This document shows, one piece after another, positions 24,781 to 32,327 of a stretch of DNA of 64,000 nt; position 1 is the stretch's first letter; each line of letters starts with the position of its first letter. The stretch covers positions 1 to 64,000 of the forward strand of contig NZ_JACBNQ010000004.1 of assembly GCF_013403245.1 (NCBI RefSeq), given 5' to 3'. The notes under the pieces are model-generated. The model did not search any database. It had not been told where the DNA came from and was given only the letters and a program-made list of their open reading frames with translations. Source of the stretch: Sedimentibacter hydroxybenzoicus DSM 7310 (lineage in GTDB: Bacteria; Bacillota; Clostridia; Tissierellales; Sedimentibacteraceae). Made by a program: the position numbers and the translations under genes.

Positions 24781-25971
24781 ATGGATATAAAATTTTCTGA
24801 CAGAGCAAACGGATTGAAAGCATCAGCAATTAGAGAGCTTTTAAAGCTTACTGAAATGCCGGAGGTTATATCTTTTGCAGGCGGACTCCCGGCACCGGAA
24901 TTATTTCCTGTTGAGAAGGTTAAGGAAATTTTTTCGGAGGTTATGGAGAAGGAAGGAACATCTGCATTGCAGTATGGTCCTACAGAAGGATACAGACCCC
25001 TTAGAGAGATAGTGGCTAAACAAAGAATGTCAACCGCACAAATGGATTTAACTGCCGATGATATTCTTATAACTACAGGATCACAACAAGGTCTTGAGTT
25101 TTCCGCTAAATTATTCCTGAATAAGGGTGATGTAGTAATATGTGAAAGTCCCAGTTATCTCGGCGCAATCAATGCATTTGCTGCATATGAGCCGAAATTT
25201 ATTGAAGTAGAAATGGATGACGAAGGAATAATTATTTCTGAATTAGAGAAGGCGTTAAAGGAAAATCCCAATGCTAAAATGATTTATACCATTCCTGATT
25301 TTCAGAATCCGACAGGAAAAACAATGCCTGACGACAGAAGAAAAAGGATAGCTGAACTGGCGGCAGAATATAAAATACCTGTAATTGAGGATAATCCGTA
25401 CGGTGAATTGATTTTCGAAGGTACTGTACACCCGGCAATAAAAAGCTACGATAAAGAAGGATGGGTTGTATTTTTAGGTACTTTTTCTAAGATTTTTGCA
25501 CCCGGAATGAGACTTGGATGGGTTTGTGCATCACCTAAAATACTGGATAAGTACATAATTATCAAGCAAGGTGCGGATCTTCAGTCAAGTTCTTTAGATC
25601 AAAGGATTGCAGCAGCATTTATGCAGAAATATGATCTTAATGATCATATATTGAAAATAAGAGAAGTATACGGTAAGCGCAGAAATTTAATGCTTGAATG
25701 CATGGATAAATATTTCCCTGCCGAAGTGAAACATACAAATCCGTATGGAGGACTTTTTGCTTGGGTTGAATTGAGAGATGATTTGGATGCAGCTAAAATA
25801 ATGGAAGAATGTATAAAAGAAAATGTTGCTTATGTACCCGGCGAACCTTTCTTTCCAACAAGCGGCAGAAAAAATTTCTTCAGAGTAAACTATTCTTGTA
25901 TGCCTGATGATAAGATAATTGAAGGTGTAAAGAGAATCGGAAAAGTCTTGAATAAGTATTACGAAAAATAA
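24781..25971 (+). CDS. PLP-dependent aminotransferase, class I/II (LysN/2-aminoadipate type)
   Basis: 396 residues, fold-type I aminotransferase. VISFAGGLPAPELFPVE near the N-terminus, LQYGPTEGYRPLRE, TTGSQQGLEF, PDFQNPTGKTM, EDNPYGEL, the PLP lysine in LGTFSKIFAPGMRLGW and the C-terminal FFRVNYS arginine. This set fits the 2-aminoadipate/aromatic/branched amino-acid aminotransferase group; exact substrate is not decidable. GGAGGACAAC precedes the ATG. Its neighbours ilvE and tdh-kbl suggest amino-acid fermentation. Confidence 0.88.
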   Translation: MDIKFSDRANGLKASAIRELLKLTEMPEVISFAGGLPAPELFPVEKVKEIFSEVMEKEGTSALQYGPTEGYRPLREIVAKQRMSTAQMDLTADDILITTGSQQGLEFSAKLFLNKGDVVICESPSYLGAINAFAAYEPKFIEVEMDDEGIIISELEKALKENPNAKMIYTIPDFQNPTGKTMPDDRRKRIAELAAEYKIPVIEDNPYGELIFEGTVHPAIKSYDKEGWVVFLGTFSKIFAPGMRLGWVCASPKILDKYIIIKQGADLQSSSLDQRIAAAFMQKYDLNDHILKIREVYGKRRNLMLECMDKYFPAEVKHTNPYGGLFAWVELRDDLDAAKIMEECIKENVAYVPGEPFFPTSGRKNFFRVNYSCMPDDKIIEGVKRIGKVLNKYYEK

Positions 25972-25981
25972 TCTCGGATTA

Positions 25982-26021
25982 GTCATCCTGCCTGAGATTC
26001 CTCGCTGACGCTCGGAATGAC
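25982..26021. repeat. Palindromic repeat, GTCAT...ATGAC family, copy 1
   Basis: GTCATCCTG at the left and CGGAATGAC at the right, with GAGATTCCTCGCTGACGCTC between. Related copies are at 39277-39350 and 49935-50065. It sits directly after the aminotransferase gene. Confidence 0.7.
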
Positions 26022-26048
26022 AGTACCTGAAATATATTTTTATCAGAA

Positions 26049-26080
26049 AAGAGGTCTTAATCAATCGATGAGACCTTTCA
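26049..26080 (+). terminator. Stem-loop before ilvE
   Basis: AGAGGTCT pairs with AGACCTTT (six strong base pairs AGGTCT/AGACCT) around a 13-base loop, followed by AT-rich DNA. It probably ends the aminotransferase transcript. Confidence 0.45.
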
Positions 26081-26116
26081 ATTATTATTTAAAAAAATTT
26101 CGCAATACAGTATCAC

Positions 26117-26145
26117 TTGCAAAAAAAATATAAAAAGGTTATACT
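26117..26145 (+). promoter_or_regulatory. Promoter of ilvE
   Basis: TTGCAA (26117-26122), 17-bp spacer, TATACT (26140-26145), 35 bp before the ATG. Confidence 0.65.
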
Positions 26146-26180
26146 ATTATTGTGAAAAATATATTATTTAGGAGGTTCAA

Positions 26181-27203
26181 ATGCAAAAGAAAGACATTAA
26201 ATGGTCTGAATTAGGATTTAGCTACATTAAAACCGACAAAAGATACATATCACGCTGGAAAGACGGTAAGTGGGATGATGGTCAGCTTGTAGAAGATAAT
26301 ATGATTCCTATTAATGAAGGTTCAACTTGTTTACATTACGGACAAGAATGTTTTGAAGGTTTAAAAGCGTACAGTACTAAAGATGGAGGAATCCAGTTAT
26401 TCAGACCCGATGAAAATGCTAAGCGTATGCAAAAAAGCTGTGCAAAAGTATTGATGCCTGAAGTACCCGTAGAAAAATTCATAGATGCTTGTATGCAGGT
26501 AGTAAAAGCTAACGAAGCTTGGGTACCGCCATATGGCTCTGGTGCAACATTATATTTAAGACCATTCGTTATAGGCGTAGGGGAAAACATTGGAGTTAGA
26601 CCTGCTCCTGAATATATATTTGGAGTATTCTGTATGCCTGTAGGACCATATTTTAAAGGAGGTATGACTCCTGTTAACTTTATTACGACTGATGCTGACA
26701 GAGCTGCACCCAACGGCACAGGTAAGGCAAAAGTTGGCGGTAACTACGCTGCAAGCTTATTGTCACATAAGGAAGCAGTAGACAAAGGATTTGCTGATTG
26801 TATATATCTTGACCCTTCAACTCATACGAAGATAGATGAAGTTGGTGCTGCAAACTTCTTTGGTGTTACTAAAGATAATAAGTTTATAACACCTCATTCA
26901 TCTTCAATTCTTCCAAGTATAACAAGAATTTCTTTAATGCAGGTAGCTAAAGATTATTTAGGAATGGAAGCAATTGAAACTGACGTTTATGTTGATAAAT
27001 TAGATATGTTTGCTGAAGCAGGCGCTTGCGGAACAGCAGCTGTTATTACTCCAATCGGAGGAATTGAGCATAAAGGCAAATTCCATGTGTTCCACAGTGA
27101 AACTGAAGTGGGACCTGTTACAAAGAAATTGTACGATACATTGTACGGCATCCAGATGGGAGACGTTAAAGCTCCTGAAGGATGGATTTACAAAGTCAAA
27201 TAA
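26181..27203 (+). CDS. ilvE: Branched-chain amino acid aminotransferase
   Basis: Fold-type IV PLP aminotransferase, 340 residues, of the longer type seen in BCAT2-like proteins. Motifs: [30 protein letters not shown], the PLP lysine in [31 protein letters not shown], and [15 protein letters not shown]. It interconverts leucine, isoleucine and valine with their 2-oxo acids; in an amino-acid fermenter it can start degradation as well as finish synthesis. AGGAGG precedes the ATG. The 2-hydroxyisocaproate-dehydrogenase-like protein 2 kb downstream would accept such oxo acids (inference). Confidence 0.93.
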   Translation: MQKKDIKWSELGFSYIKTDKRYISRWKDGKWDDGQLVEDNMIPINEGSTCLHYGQECFEGLKAYSTKDGGIQLFRPDENAKRMQKSCAKVLMPEVPVEKFIDACMQVVKANEAWVPPYGSGATLYLRPFVIGVGENIGVRPAPEYIFGVFCMPVGPYFKGGMTPVNFITTDADRAAPNGTGKAKVGGNYAASLLSHKEAVDKGFADCIYLDPSTHTKIDEVGAANFFGVTKDNKFITPHSSSILPSITRISLMQVAKDYLGMEAIETDVYVDKLDMFAEAGACGTAAVITPIGGIEHKGKFHVFHSETEVGPVTKKLYDTLYGIQMGDVKAPEGWIYKVK

Positions 27204-27214
27204 ACCCACCTTCA

Positions 27215-27319
27215 GGGGACGGTCCTTTTTGAGACTTTAGCAGTTAAAAATCAAAAACTCTTGAATCTAAAAATGATTCAGGAGTTTTATTTTATGTTAG
27301 CCCAAAAAGGACCGTCCCC
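27215..27319. mobile_element. REPIN-like miniature element derived from the RAYT transposon
   Basis: GGGGACGGTCCTTTTTG at the left and its inverse CAAAAAGGACCGTCCCC at the right, 105 bp in all. The right 40 bases (hairpin arm, then TTTTATTTTATGTTAGCCC) closely match the sequence between the RAYT stop and its right REP (28894-28935). It is therefore probably an internally deleted, non-autonomous derivative. Confidence 0.75.
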
Positions 27320-27342
27320 AAGCGGACCACAACACACCATTC

Positions 27343-27789
27343 CTATTTATATTTTTTGAGCAGACGATTAAAGATTACAATACCTATGATATACTGAAGT
27401 ATTAAATATCCGCCCAAATAAAAAATTATTATGCGAGAATTATCAATGATTTCCAATTGTCCCAATACAGAAAATGCTACTATTGAAATACTGACAGCCA
27501 CAAGACCAAATATATACGCATAACGACCTGACTTATCTCTCAATTTTACTTTCAGCTCGTCATGCTGCTCAATTTTTTCATTTTCCATTCTCTCAGCATA
27601 GCGTTCTTTGTTACCCGGCTTATTCCAATAAAAATACCTGTAAATCATCATAATGCCAGGAGCTATTCCCGCACCGGCAAAACCGAAAAGCAAACTGCTT
27701 AACTTGCTGTCAGTTAGTGTTGCTGCAAGAAAAAATAGTACACCGACGATTACATACATAATACCTATTAACAAATTATTTTTTTTCAT
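27343..27789 (-). CDS. Small membrane protein with cytoplasmic linker
   Basis: 148 residues from ATG at 27789 (MKKNNLLIGIMYVIVGVLF), preceded on the minus strand by AAAGGAGTATGG. Four hydrophobic segments: about 6-22, 29-46, a central charged linker (RYAERMENEKIEQHDELKVK), then about 91-110 and 118-140. No domain I can name with certainty; it resembles DUF2178-like proteins that are encoded with small XRE regulators. It overlaps the XRE gene by 14 nt, so the regulator and membrane protein are translationally coupled. Confidence 0.7.
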   Translation of the reverse strand: MKKNNLLIGIMYVIVGVLFFLAATLTDSKLSSLLFGFAGAGIAPGIMMIYRYFYWNKPGNKERYAERMENEKIEQHDELKVKLRDKSGRYAYIFGLVAVSISIVAFSVLGQLEIIDNSRIIIFYLGGYLILQYIIGIVIFNRLLKKYK

Positions 27790-27994
27790 TTTCCATACTC
27801 CTTTCATGGATAAAAATTTCCTCAATACTCTTTCCAAAAAAATCTGATATCACAAAAGCCAGCTCCAAAGATGGATTGTATTTTCCTGTTTCGATTGAGC
27901 TGATCGTTTGTCTTGATACTTTAATTGCTTTCGCGAAATCTTCTTGATTCATGCCTAAATTTTTTCTTAGTTCCTCAACTTTGTTTTTCAACAA
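27776..27994 (-). CDS. Small XRE-type transcription regulator
   Basis: About 72 residues, essentially one HTH_3 domain (LRKNLGMNQEDFAKAIKVSR, then QTISSIETGKYNPSLELAF). TTG at 27994 (or 27991) is preferred because AAAAGGAGG ends five to eight bases before it; the longer in-frame ATG at 28045 lies inside the promoter -10 region. It is coupled to a small membrane protein, an arrangement seen in two-gene regulatory modules of Bacillota where the membrane protein may modulate the regulator. Likely autoregulated: a palindrome sits between its -10 and -35. Confidence 0.82.
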   Translation of the reverse strand: MLKNKVEELRKNLGMNQEDFAKAIKVSRQTISSIETGKYNPSLELAFVISDFFGKSIEEIFIHERSMENEKK

Positions 27995-28030
27995 TGCTTC
28001 CTCCTTTTGACAAGGTTGCTTTACATTTTT

Positions 28031-28059
28031 ATTATAACGATACATCGCACTTATGTCAA
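28031..28059 (-). promoter_or_regulatory. Promoter of the XRE/membrane-protein pair with internal palindrome
   Basis: Minus strand: TTGACA (28059-28054), 17-bp spacer, TATAAT (28036-28031), both consensus. The spacer contains CGATACATCG (28038-28047, CGAT-AC-ATCG), a likely operator for the encoded XRE protein. Confidence 0.75.
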
Positions 28060-28103
28060 GCTTCCTTTACAAGAAATACAAAAACCTGTAAACTCAACAG
28101 TCT

Positions 28104-28123
28104 GGGGACGGTCCTTTTTGGGA
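28104..28123 (+). repeat. Left REP of the RAYT element
   Basis: GGGGACGGTCCTTTTTGGGA. Its inverse copy (28916-28935) lies on the other side of the RAYT gene. Confidence 0.85.
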
Positions 28124-28169
28124 CTTTTCGAATTTAATGTAAAATTTTGGTGGATAATATTGACAATTA

Positions 28170-28248
28170 TGATATAATGCATATATCATACCATCGCCTC
28201 GGCAATGCAAGCGAGCTTGCGCTGCACTCGGCTCAGATATGATATAAT
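28170..28248. repeat. 79-bp palindromic element, copy A
   Basis: It is bounded by direct repeats TGATATAAT at both ends (28170-28178, 28240-28248) and inner inverted ends ATATCATA/TATGATAT, with a GC-rich core hairpin GCAAGC-GA-GCTTGC. It differs at one position from copy B at 58819-58897. Here it sits in front of, and appears to replace the 5' part of, the RAYT gene. Confidence 0.85.
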
Positions 28249-28263
28249 AAAAATAATACAATT

Positions 28264-28884
28264 ATGGATAATCATTTACATTTAATCATAAAAGATAATG
28301 ATGACAATCTTGCGGTAATAATGAAAAAGATATGTGTAAAATATGCCATGTTCTACAATAAGGTTCAGGAAAGATACGGATATGTTTTTCAAAACAGATT
28401 TAGAAGTGAAGCAATTGAAAATGAAAAATATTTGTATGGTGCTTTGAGATATGTTCATAATAATCCCGTTAATGCTTATATAACAAATGATTTTTTAACT
28501 TATAAATGGAGCAGCATAAATGAATATATGAATGAAAAGCCTGAAATTATATGCTGTAAATATAAAAATGACATATTAAATTCTTTTGGAAATATTGACG
28601 AATTTATTAAATTTCATAGTTTGTATGATAATAATATATATATTGATACTATAGAAGAAGAATCAGTTAATATTGAAAAAGTTATTCAAAATACAATAGA
28701 GCAATATGCGGTTAAAAATAATCTATTAGATGCTAAAGATTTTACCCATGCACATAAAGAGCGTCTTGCACGAATAGTAATTAATTTAAACTTAATTACT
28801 ATAAATAGAATTGCTGAACTTTGTAACTTATCATCTAATAGGGTTAAAATGCTTAGTAAGGAAAACGCAAAAACTTCTGAATAA
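28264..28884 (+). pseudogene. REP-associated tyrosine transposase (RAYT), 5'-truncated
   Basis: Y1 transposase family. The readable frame starts exactly at MDNHLHLIIK, whose HLH is the metal-binding HUH motif; complete family members carry about 60-80 residues before this point. Other conserved parts remain: FYNKVQERYGYVFQNRFRSE and the ALRYVHNNPVNAY segment. The C-terminal 70 residues hold a helix-turn-helix (ITINRIAELCNLSSNRVKML). Upstream, a 79-bp palindromic element lies where the N-terminus should be, and no family-like N-terminus is readable. REP sequences in inverted orientation flank it, as for RAYT genes that mobilise REPs. Probably inactive as it stands. Confidence 0.82.
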
Positions 28885-28915
28885 TAAGGTAGTTCAGAAG
28901 TTTTATTCTATGTTA

Positions 28916-28935
28916 GCCCAAAAAGGACCGTCCCC
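28916..28935 (-). repeat. Right REP of the RAYT element
   Basis: GCCCAAAAAGGACCGTCCCC, the inverse of the left REP at 28104; preceded by TTTTATTCTATGTTA as in the miniature element at 27215-27319. Confidence 0.85.
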
Positions 28936-29014
28936 AAGCGGTTGGGAATTAAATATTGCCATAGAAATGGAGATATGATATTATTGTTTCAATTTAAATT
29001 AATGGGAGGTAATT

Positions 29015-30004
29015 ATGCACAAAAATAAATTGGTTATTGTCGGAGTGGGGCATGTAGGCTCGTGCGTTCTGGCAGATGCGATGAAGATGGGATTGTTTGC
29101 TGAAATAGGCTTGATTGATATTTTGAAAAATGTTTCGTTTGGGGAGGCTCTTGATCAGGCTCAGTCTACGGCATTGACATATATGAACAATGTGGAGGTA
29201 AAAAGCGGAGGGTATGAACAGTGCGCCGATGCAGATGTGATAATTGTGGCTGCGGGACCAAGCATTATACCTGATCCGGATAATCCCAATGCAAAGCCGG
29301 ACCGCACATTGCTTACAAGGACAAATTGCGAAGTAATCCGTGAGGTGATGGTGGGAATTACAAGCTATACCAAGGATGCAATAGTAATTCTTATTACGAA
29401 TCCATTGGATACGATGGTTTATGTTGCGGAAAATGAATTCGGGTATCCGACAGGACGTATTTTCGGAACGGGAACAATGCTTGATTCCGCCCGTCTTCGT
29501 AAAATAGTAGCAGATGTATGCGGCATCGATCCGAAATCTGTTACGGGATTTATGATGGGAGAGCACGGTGCTACCGCATTTCCTGTGTTAAGTCACCTGA
29601 ATGTTGCGGGCATACCTCATGATCGTCTTGGACAATACTTCGAAAATACTGAGGAAATCAGTGACCCTGAAAATGTTAAGACACTTGTTGTGAACTCGGC
29701 ATACAATGTACTCAACAACAAGGGTTGGACGAATGCAGGTGTTGCCCAGGCAGCTGTTACTATGGCAAGGGCAGTGCTGCTGGATGAAAAAAGTGCTTAC
29801 CCTACGTGTATTACTTTGAGAGGACAGTACGGGCATGACGGCGATGTGGCTTTGAGTATGCCATGTATTATCGGACGTGAGGGTGTATTGAAGAAGCTCC
29901 CTGTGGAACTAAATGAATGGGAAACAAGAAAGTTGGAGGAATCCATTGCATATATCAAGACAACAATGCGTGATGCAAGGACAGGTCCGGAATTTATGAA
30001 ATAA
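29015..30004 (+). CDS. L-2-hydroxyacid dehydrogenase of the lactate/malate dehydrogenase family
   Basis: 329 residues. NAD-binding GVGHVGSCVL, NPLDTMVY, GTGTMLDSARLRKI and the catalytic histidine in MMGEHGATAF identify the family. The substrate-specificity loop is unusual: after VVAAGPS comes IIPDPDNPNAKPDRTLLTRT, longer than in lactate dehydrogenase, which normally has a short QKPGE(S/T)R loop. Long loops occur in 2-hydroxyisocaproate dehydrogenases, which reduce bulky 2-oxo acids. It could reduce oxo acids made by the nearby aminotransferases. GGGAGG precedes the ATG; the LysR gene follows after 14 bp. Confidence 0.8.
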   Translation: MHKNKLVIVGVGHVGSCVLADAMKMGLFAEIGLIDILKNVSFGEALDQAQSTALTYMNNVEVKSGGYEQCADADVIIVAAGPSIIPDPDNPNAKPDRTLLTRTNCEVIREVMVGITSYTKDAIVILITNPLDTMVYVAENEFGYPTGRIFGTGTMLDSARLRKIVADVCGIDPKSVTGFMMGEHGATAFPVLSHLNVAGIPHDRLGQYFENTEEISDPENVKTLVVNSAYNVLNNKGWTNAGVAQAAVTMARAVLLDEKSAYPTCITLRGQYGHDGDVALSMPCIIGREGVLKKLPVELNEWETRKLEESIAYIKTTMRDARTGPEFMK

Positions 30005-30018
30005 ACAGGAGGCTTAAA

Positions 30019-30927
30019 GTGACATTACAGCAATTAAGATATGCTATTGCAATAGCTGACTGCAATTCCATGAACAAGGCCGCTCAGTCATTGTTTATTT
30101 CTCAGCCCAGCCTGTCTGCTTCAATCAGAGAGCTGGAAAATGAAATTGGTATCGCCATATATAAAAGAACTAACCGAGGTATTACAATAACACCTGAGGG
30201 TGAGGAGTTTTTAGGTTATGCAAGACAGGTGACAGAGCAGTATGAGCTTATTAATAATAAGTATGTTGAAAAACGTAACATAAAAAAGAAATTCAGCGTT
30301 TCAACACAGCATTATTCATTTGCTGTGAAGGCTTTTGTTGAGACTGTAAAAGAGTTTGGTATGGATGAATATGAGTTTGCGGTTCATGAAACAAAGACGT
30401 ACGAGGTAATAGAAAATGTCAAGAATTTCAAGAGCGAGCTTGGAATCTTGTACCTGAATGATTTTAACGGCAAGGTTATTTCAAAAATACTTGACGAAAA
30501 CAACCTTGAATTTACGAAGCTGTTTGACTGCAAGACATATGTGTATCTATGGGAGGGAAACCCTTTGGCAAAAAAAGAGGTTATATCTATGGAGGATTTG
30601 CAGGAATATACATGTCTTTCGTTTGACCAAGGTGCAAACAATTCGTTTTATTTTGCCGAAGAAGTTCTCAGCGCGAACGTATACAAAAAAATAATTAAGG
30701 CAAATGACAGGGCAACCATGCTTAATCTCATGAGGGGTCTCAACGGATATACGCTGTGTTCGGGAATTATCAGTGAAGAGCTGAATGGTTATGATTATAA
30801 GGCGGTTCCGCTGGCTACCGAAGAATTGATGACAATCGGCTATGTATCAAGAAAGAACTCCACCTTAAGCCATATAGGTAAAAAATATGTTGTAGAATTG
30901 ATGAAATTTAAGGACAGTGCGTTATAG
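30019..30927 (+). CDS. LysR-family transcription regulator
   Basis: 302 residues from GTG 30019 (MTLQQLRYAIAIADCNSMNK), preceded by AGGAGG. N-terminal winged HTH (about 1-60: NKAAQSLFISQPSLSASIRELENEIG, TPEGEEFL) and a C-terminal periplasmic-binding-like effector domain (about 90-295). It sits directly after the 2-hydroxyacid dehydrogenase on the same strand; its targets may be that gene or the methionine-transport operon downstream, neither shown. Confidence 0.9.
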   Translation: MTLQQLRYAIAIADCNSMNKAAQSLFISQPSLSASIRELENEIGIAIYKRTNRGITITPEGEEFLGYARQVTEQYELINNKYVEKRNIKKKFSVSTQHYSFAVKAFVETVKEFGMDEYEFAVHETKTYEVIENVKNFKSELGILYLNDFNGKVISKILDENNLEFTKLFDCKTYVYLWEGNPLAKKEVISMEDLQEYTCLSFDQGANNSFYFAEEVLSANVYKKIIKANDRATMLNLMRGLNGYTLCSGIISEELNGYDYKAVPLATEELMTIGYVSRKNSTLSHIGKKYVVELMKFKDSAL

Positions 30928-30960
30928 GAAAAACCTATAACAGGTTGTTGGTTTTGTGTA

Positions 30961-30990
30961 TTAACACTGTTTAAAAAAAGTATGTATAAT
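30961..30990 (+). promoter_or_regulatory. Promoter of the metNIQ leader
   Basis: TTAACA (30961-30966), 18-bp spacer, TATAAT (30985-30990), predicting a start near 30997 and an untranslated leader of about 280 nt before metN. Confidence 0.65.
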
Positions 30991-31047
30991 ACTAACATGA
31001 GATATACAAGCAAAAAGAATTAAACGAATTCAGAAGGGAGAAATAAA

Positions 31048-31173
31048 ATGCGTACTAATACAAACATAACTACAATGTGTATGATGAATACGATGATGTG
31101 TAATGCCATGTATATGCAGATGACTATGATGCAAAGAAAAATGGCTGTATTTAGTATGCTTTATGTAACCTAG
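31048..31173 (+). CDS. Methionine-rich 41-residue leader peptide of metNIQ
   Basis: ATG 31048 follows AAGGGAG (31034-31040 region) at good spacing. The frame encodes 41 residues, 13 of them Met (12 besides the start): MRTNTNITTMCMMNTMM, then CNAMYMQMTMMQRKM, then AVFSMLYVT and TAG at 31171-31173. Ten of the Met codons fall within 31075-31143. A perfect intrinsic terminator starts 38 nt after the stop and the methionine ABC transporter genes follow. This is the layout of ribosome-mediated attenuation (compare trp, his and leu leaders). Alternative: a small Met/Cys-rich metal-binding peptide. I know of no named family. Too short for usual ORF cut-offs. Confidence 0.72.
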   Translation: MRTNTNITTMCMMNTMMCNAMYMQMTMMQRKMAVFSMLYVT

Positions 31174-31177
31174 TACA

Positions 31178-31209
31178 ATATTCACTGTTTTAAAAATAAG
31201 TGAAGATAT
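31178..31209 (+). promoter_or_regulatory. Hairpin between leader stop codon and terminator
   Basis: ATATTCACT (31178-31186) pairs with AGTGAA-g-ATAT (31199-31209) around a loop GTTTTAAAAATA. It starts five bases after the leader stop codon, so a terminating ribosome would cover its left arm. Possible pause or switch hairpin. Confidence 0.4.
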
Positions 31210-31211
31210 AT

Positions 31212-31240
31212 GCAGGTGCATGAGCACCTGCTATTTTTTT
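31212..31240 (+). terminator. Attenuator terminator upstream of metNIQ
   Basis: GCAGGTGC (31212-31219), loop ATGA, GCACCTGC (31224-31231), then TATTTTTTT. Perfect 8-bp GC-rich stem with a T-run, lying between the leader ORF and metN with no other gene to terminate. Confidence 0.85.
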
Positions 31241-31280
31241 GACCTAATAAGGCTTATAACAGGAAAAGGAGGAAGAGATA

Positions 31281-32327
31281 TTGATATTACTTGAAAATGT
31301 CAGCAAGACCTTTCAGGCGGACGGCAAGGTTGTGGAAGCAGTAAAAAACGTAAATTTGAGTCTGCGTGAAGGTAAAATACATGGAATTATAGGCTTCTCA
31401 GGAGCAGGAAAATCAACACTTGTAAGATGCATAAATCTTCTTGAAAGACCTACTGAAGGAAAGGTAATCCTTGGTGATGTAGAAATAACAGCCCTTGACG
31501 AGAAGGAATTGAGGGAGGAAAGAAAGAAAATCGGAATGATTTTTCAGCAATTTAATTTATTTGCATCAAGGACAGTATTTCAAAATATTGCATATCCCCT
31601 TAAAAACAGCGGGTTGAGCAGGAATGAAGTAGAAAACAAGGTTAATTATCTGCTTGAGCTGGTGGAGCTCAAAGAAAAATCAGGAGCATACCCGTCGCAG
31701 CTCAGCGGCGGTCAGAAGCAGAGGGTTGCAATAGCACGTGCGCTGGCAAATGACCCTAAGATATTGCTCAGTGACGAGGCAACAAGTGCATTGGATCCAC
31801 AGACGACGAAGTCAATATTGAAATTATTGAAACAGTTGAACGAAAAGCTTGGGATTACCGTAATTGTCATAACTCATGAAATGCAGGTGGTAAAGGAAAT
31901 TTGTGACAATGTGGTGGTTATGGAAAACGGAAGGGTTGTTGAGCAGGGAGACGTATTCAGTATATTTGCAAATCCTGTTGAAAAAATAACCAAGGATTTT
32001 GTTGACAGCACATCCAATTTAACCAAGGTGCATGAGCTGATTAATGAAAATGCAGAAATAGTACGGCTTAAAGAAGGCGAATGTATATTGAAGTTCACAT
32101 ATCTTAAGCGGGATGCATCAGAAGCATTGGTATCACATATTTCAAGAAGCTTTGAGCTTGATGTAAATATAATATTCGGAAACATCGAGCTCATAGGAAG
32201 TTACCCCATCGGAGGACTTATATCTGTTGTAAGCGGCAGAGAAAGCAGCATAAATGATGCAATTAATTATTTGAGAGAAAAAAATGTGGGAGTGGAGGTG
32301 ATTTTAGATGCAAGAGTTTCTAAGTAG
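31281..32327 (+). CDS. metN: Methionine ABC transporter ATPase
   Basis: 348 residues. ABC domain with Walker A GFSGAGKST, Q-loop IFQQFNLFA, signature LSGGQKQRVAIARALA, Walker B ILLSDEATSALDP and H-loop VITHEM; a C-terminal NIL/ACT-like domain (about 270-348) typical of MetN, which in known members binds methionine and inhibits transport. TTG start 31281, eight bases after AAAAGGAGG. Overlaps metI by 20 nt. Expression is probably controlled by the Met-rich leader and terminator upstream. Confidence 0.94.
   Translation: MILLENVSKTFQADGKVVEAVKNVNLSLREGKIHGIIGFSGAGKSTLVRCINLLERPTEGKVILGDVEITALDEKELREERKKIGMIFQQFNLFASRTVFQNIAYPLKNSGLSRNEVENKVNYLLELVELKEKSGAYPSQLSGGQKQRVAIARALANDPKILLSDEATSALDPQTTKSILKLLKQLNEKLGITVIVITHEMQVVKEICDNVVVMENGRVVEQGDVFSIFANPVEKITKDFVDSTSNLTKVHELINENAEIVRLKEGECILKFTYLKRDASEALVSHISRSFELDVNIIFGNIELIGSYPIGGLISVVSGRESSINDAINYLREKNVGVEVILDARVSK

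Noticed and set aside
31030-31227. 65-codon minus-strand ORF opposite the metNIQ leader
   Set aside because: It is the reverse reading of the Met-codon-rich leader (giving many His residues), has no ribosome binding site, and the plus strand carries the promoter, site and terminator.
30991-31280. S-box (SAM) riboswitch or Met T-box upstream of metNIQ
   Set aside because: I looked for the T-box core (AGGGTGGxACCGCG) and S-box signature elements and saw neither; only the short ORF and two hairpins are present.
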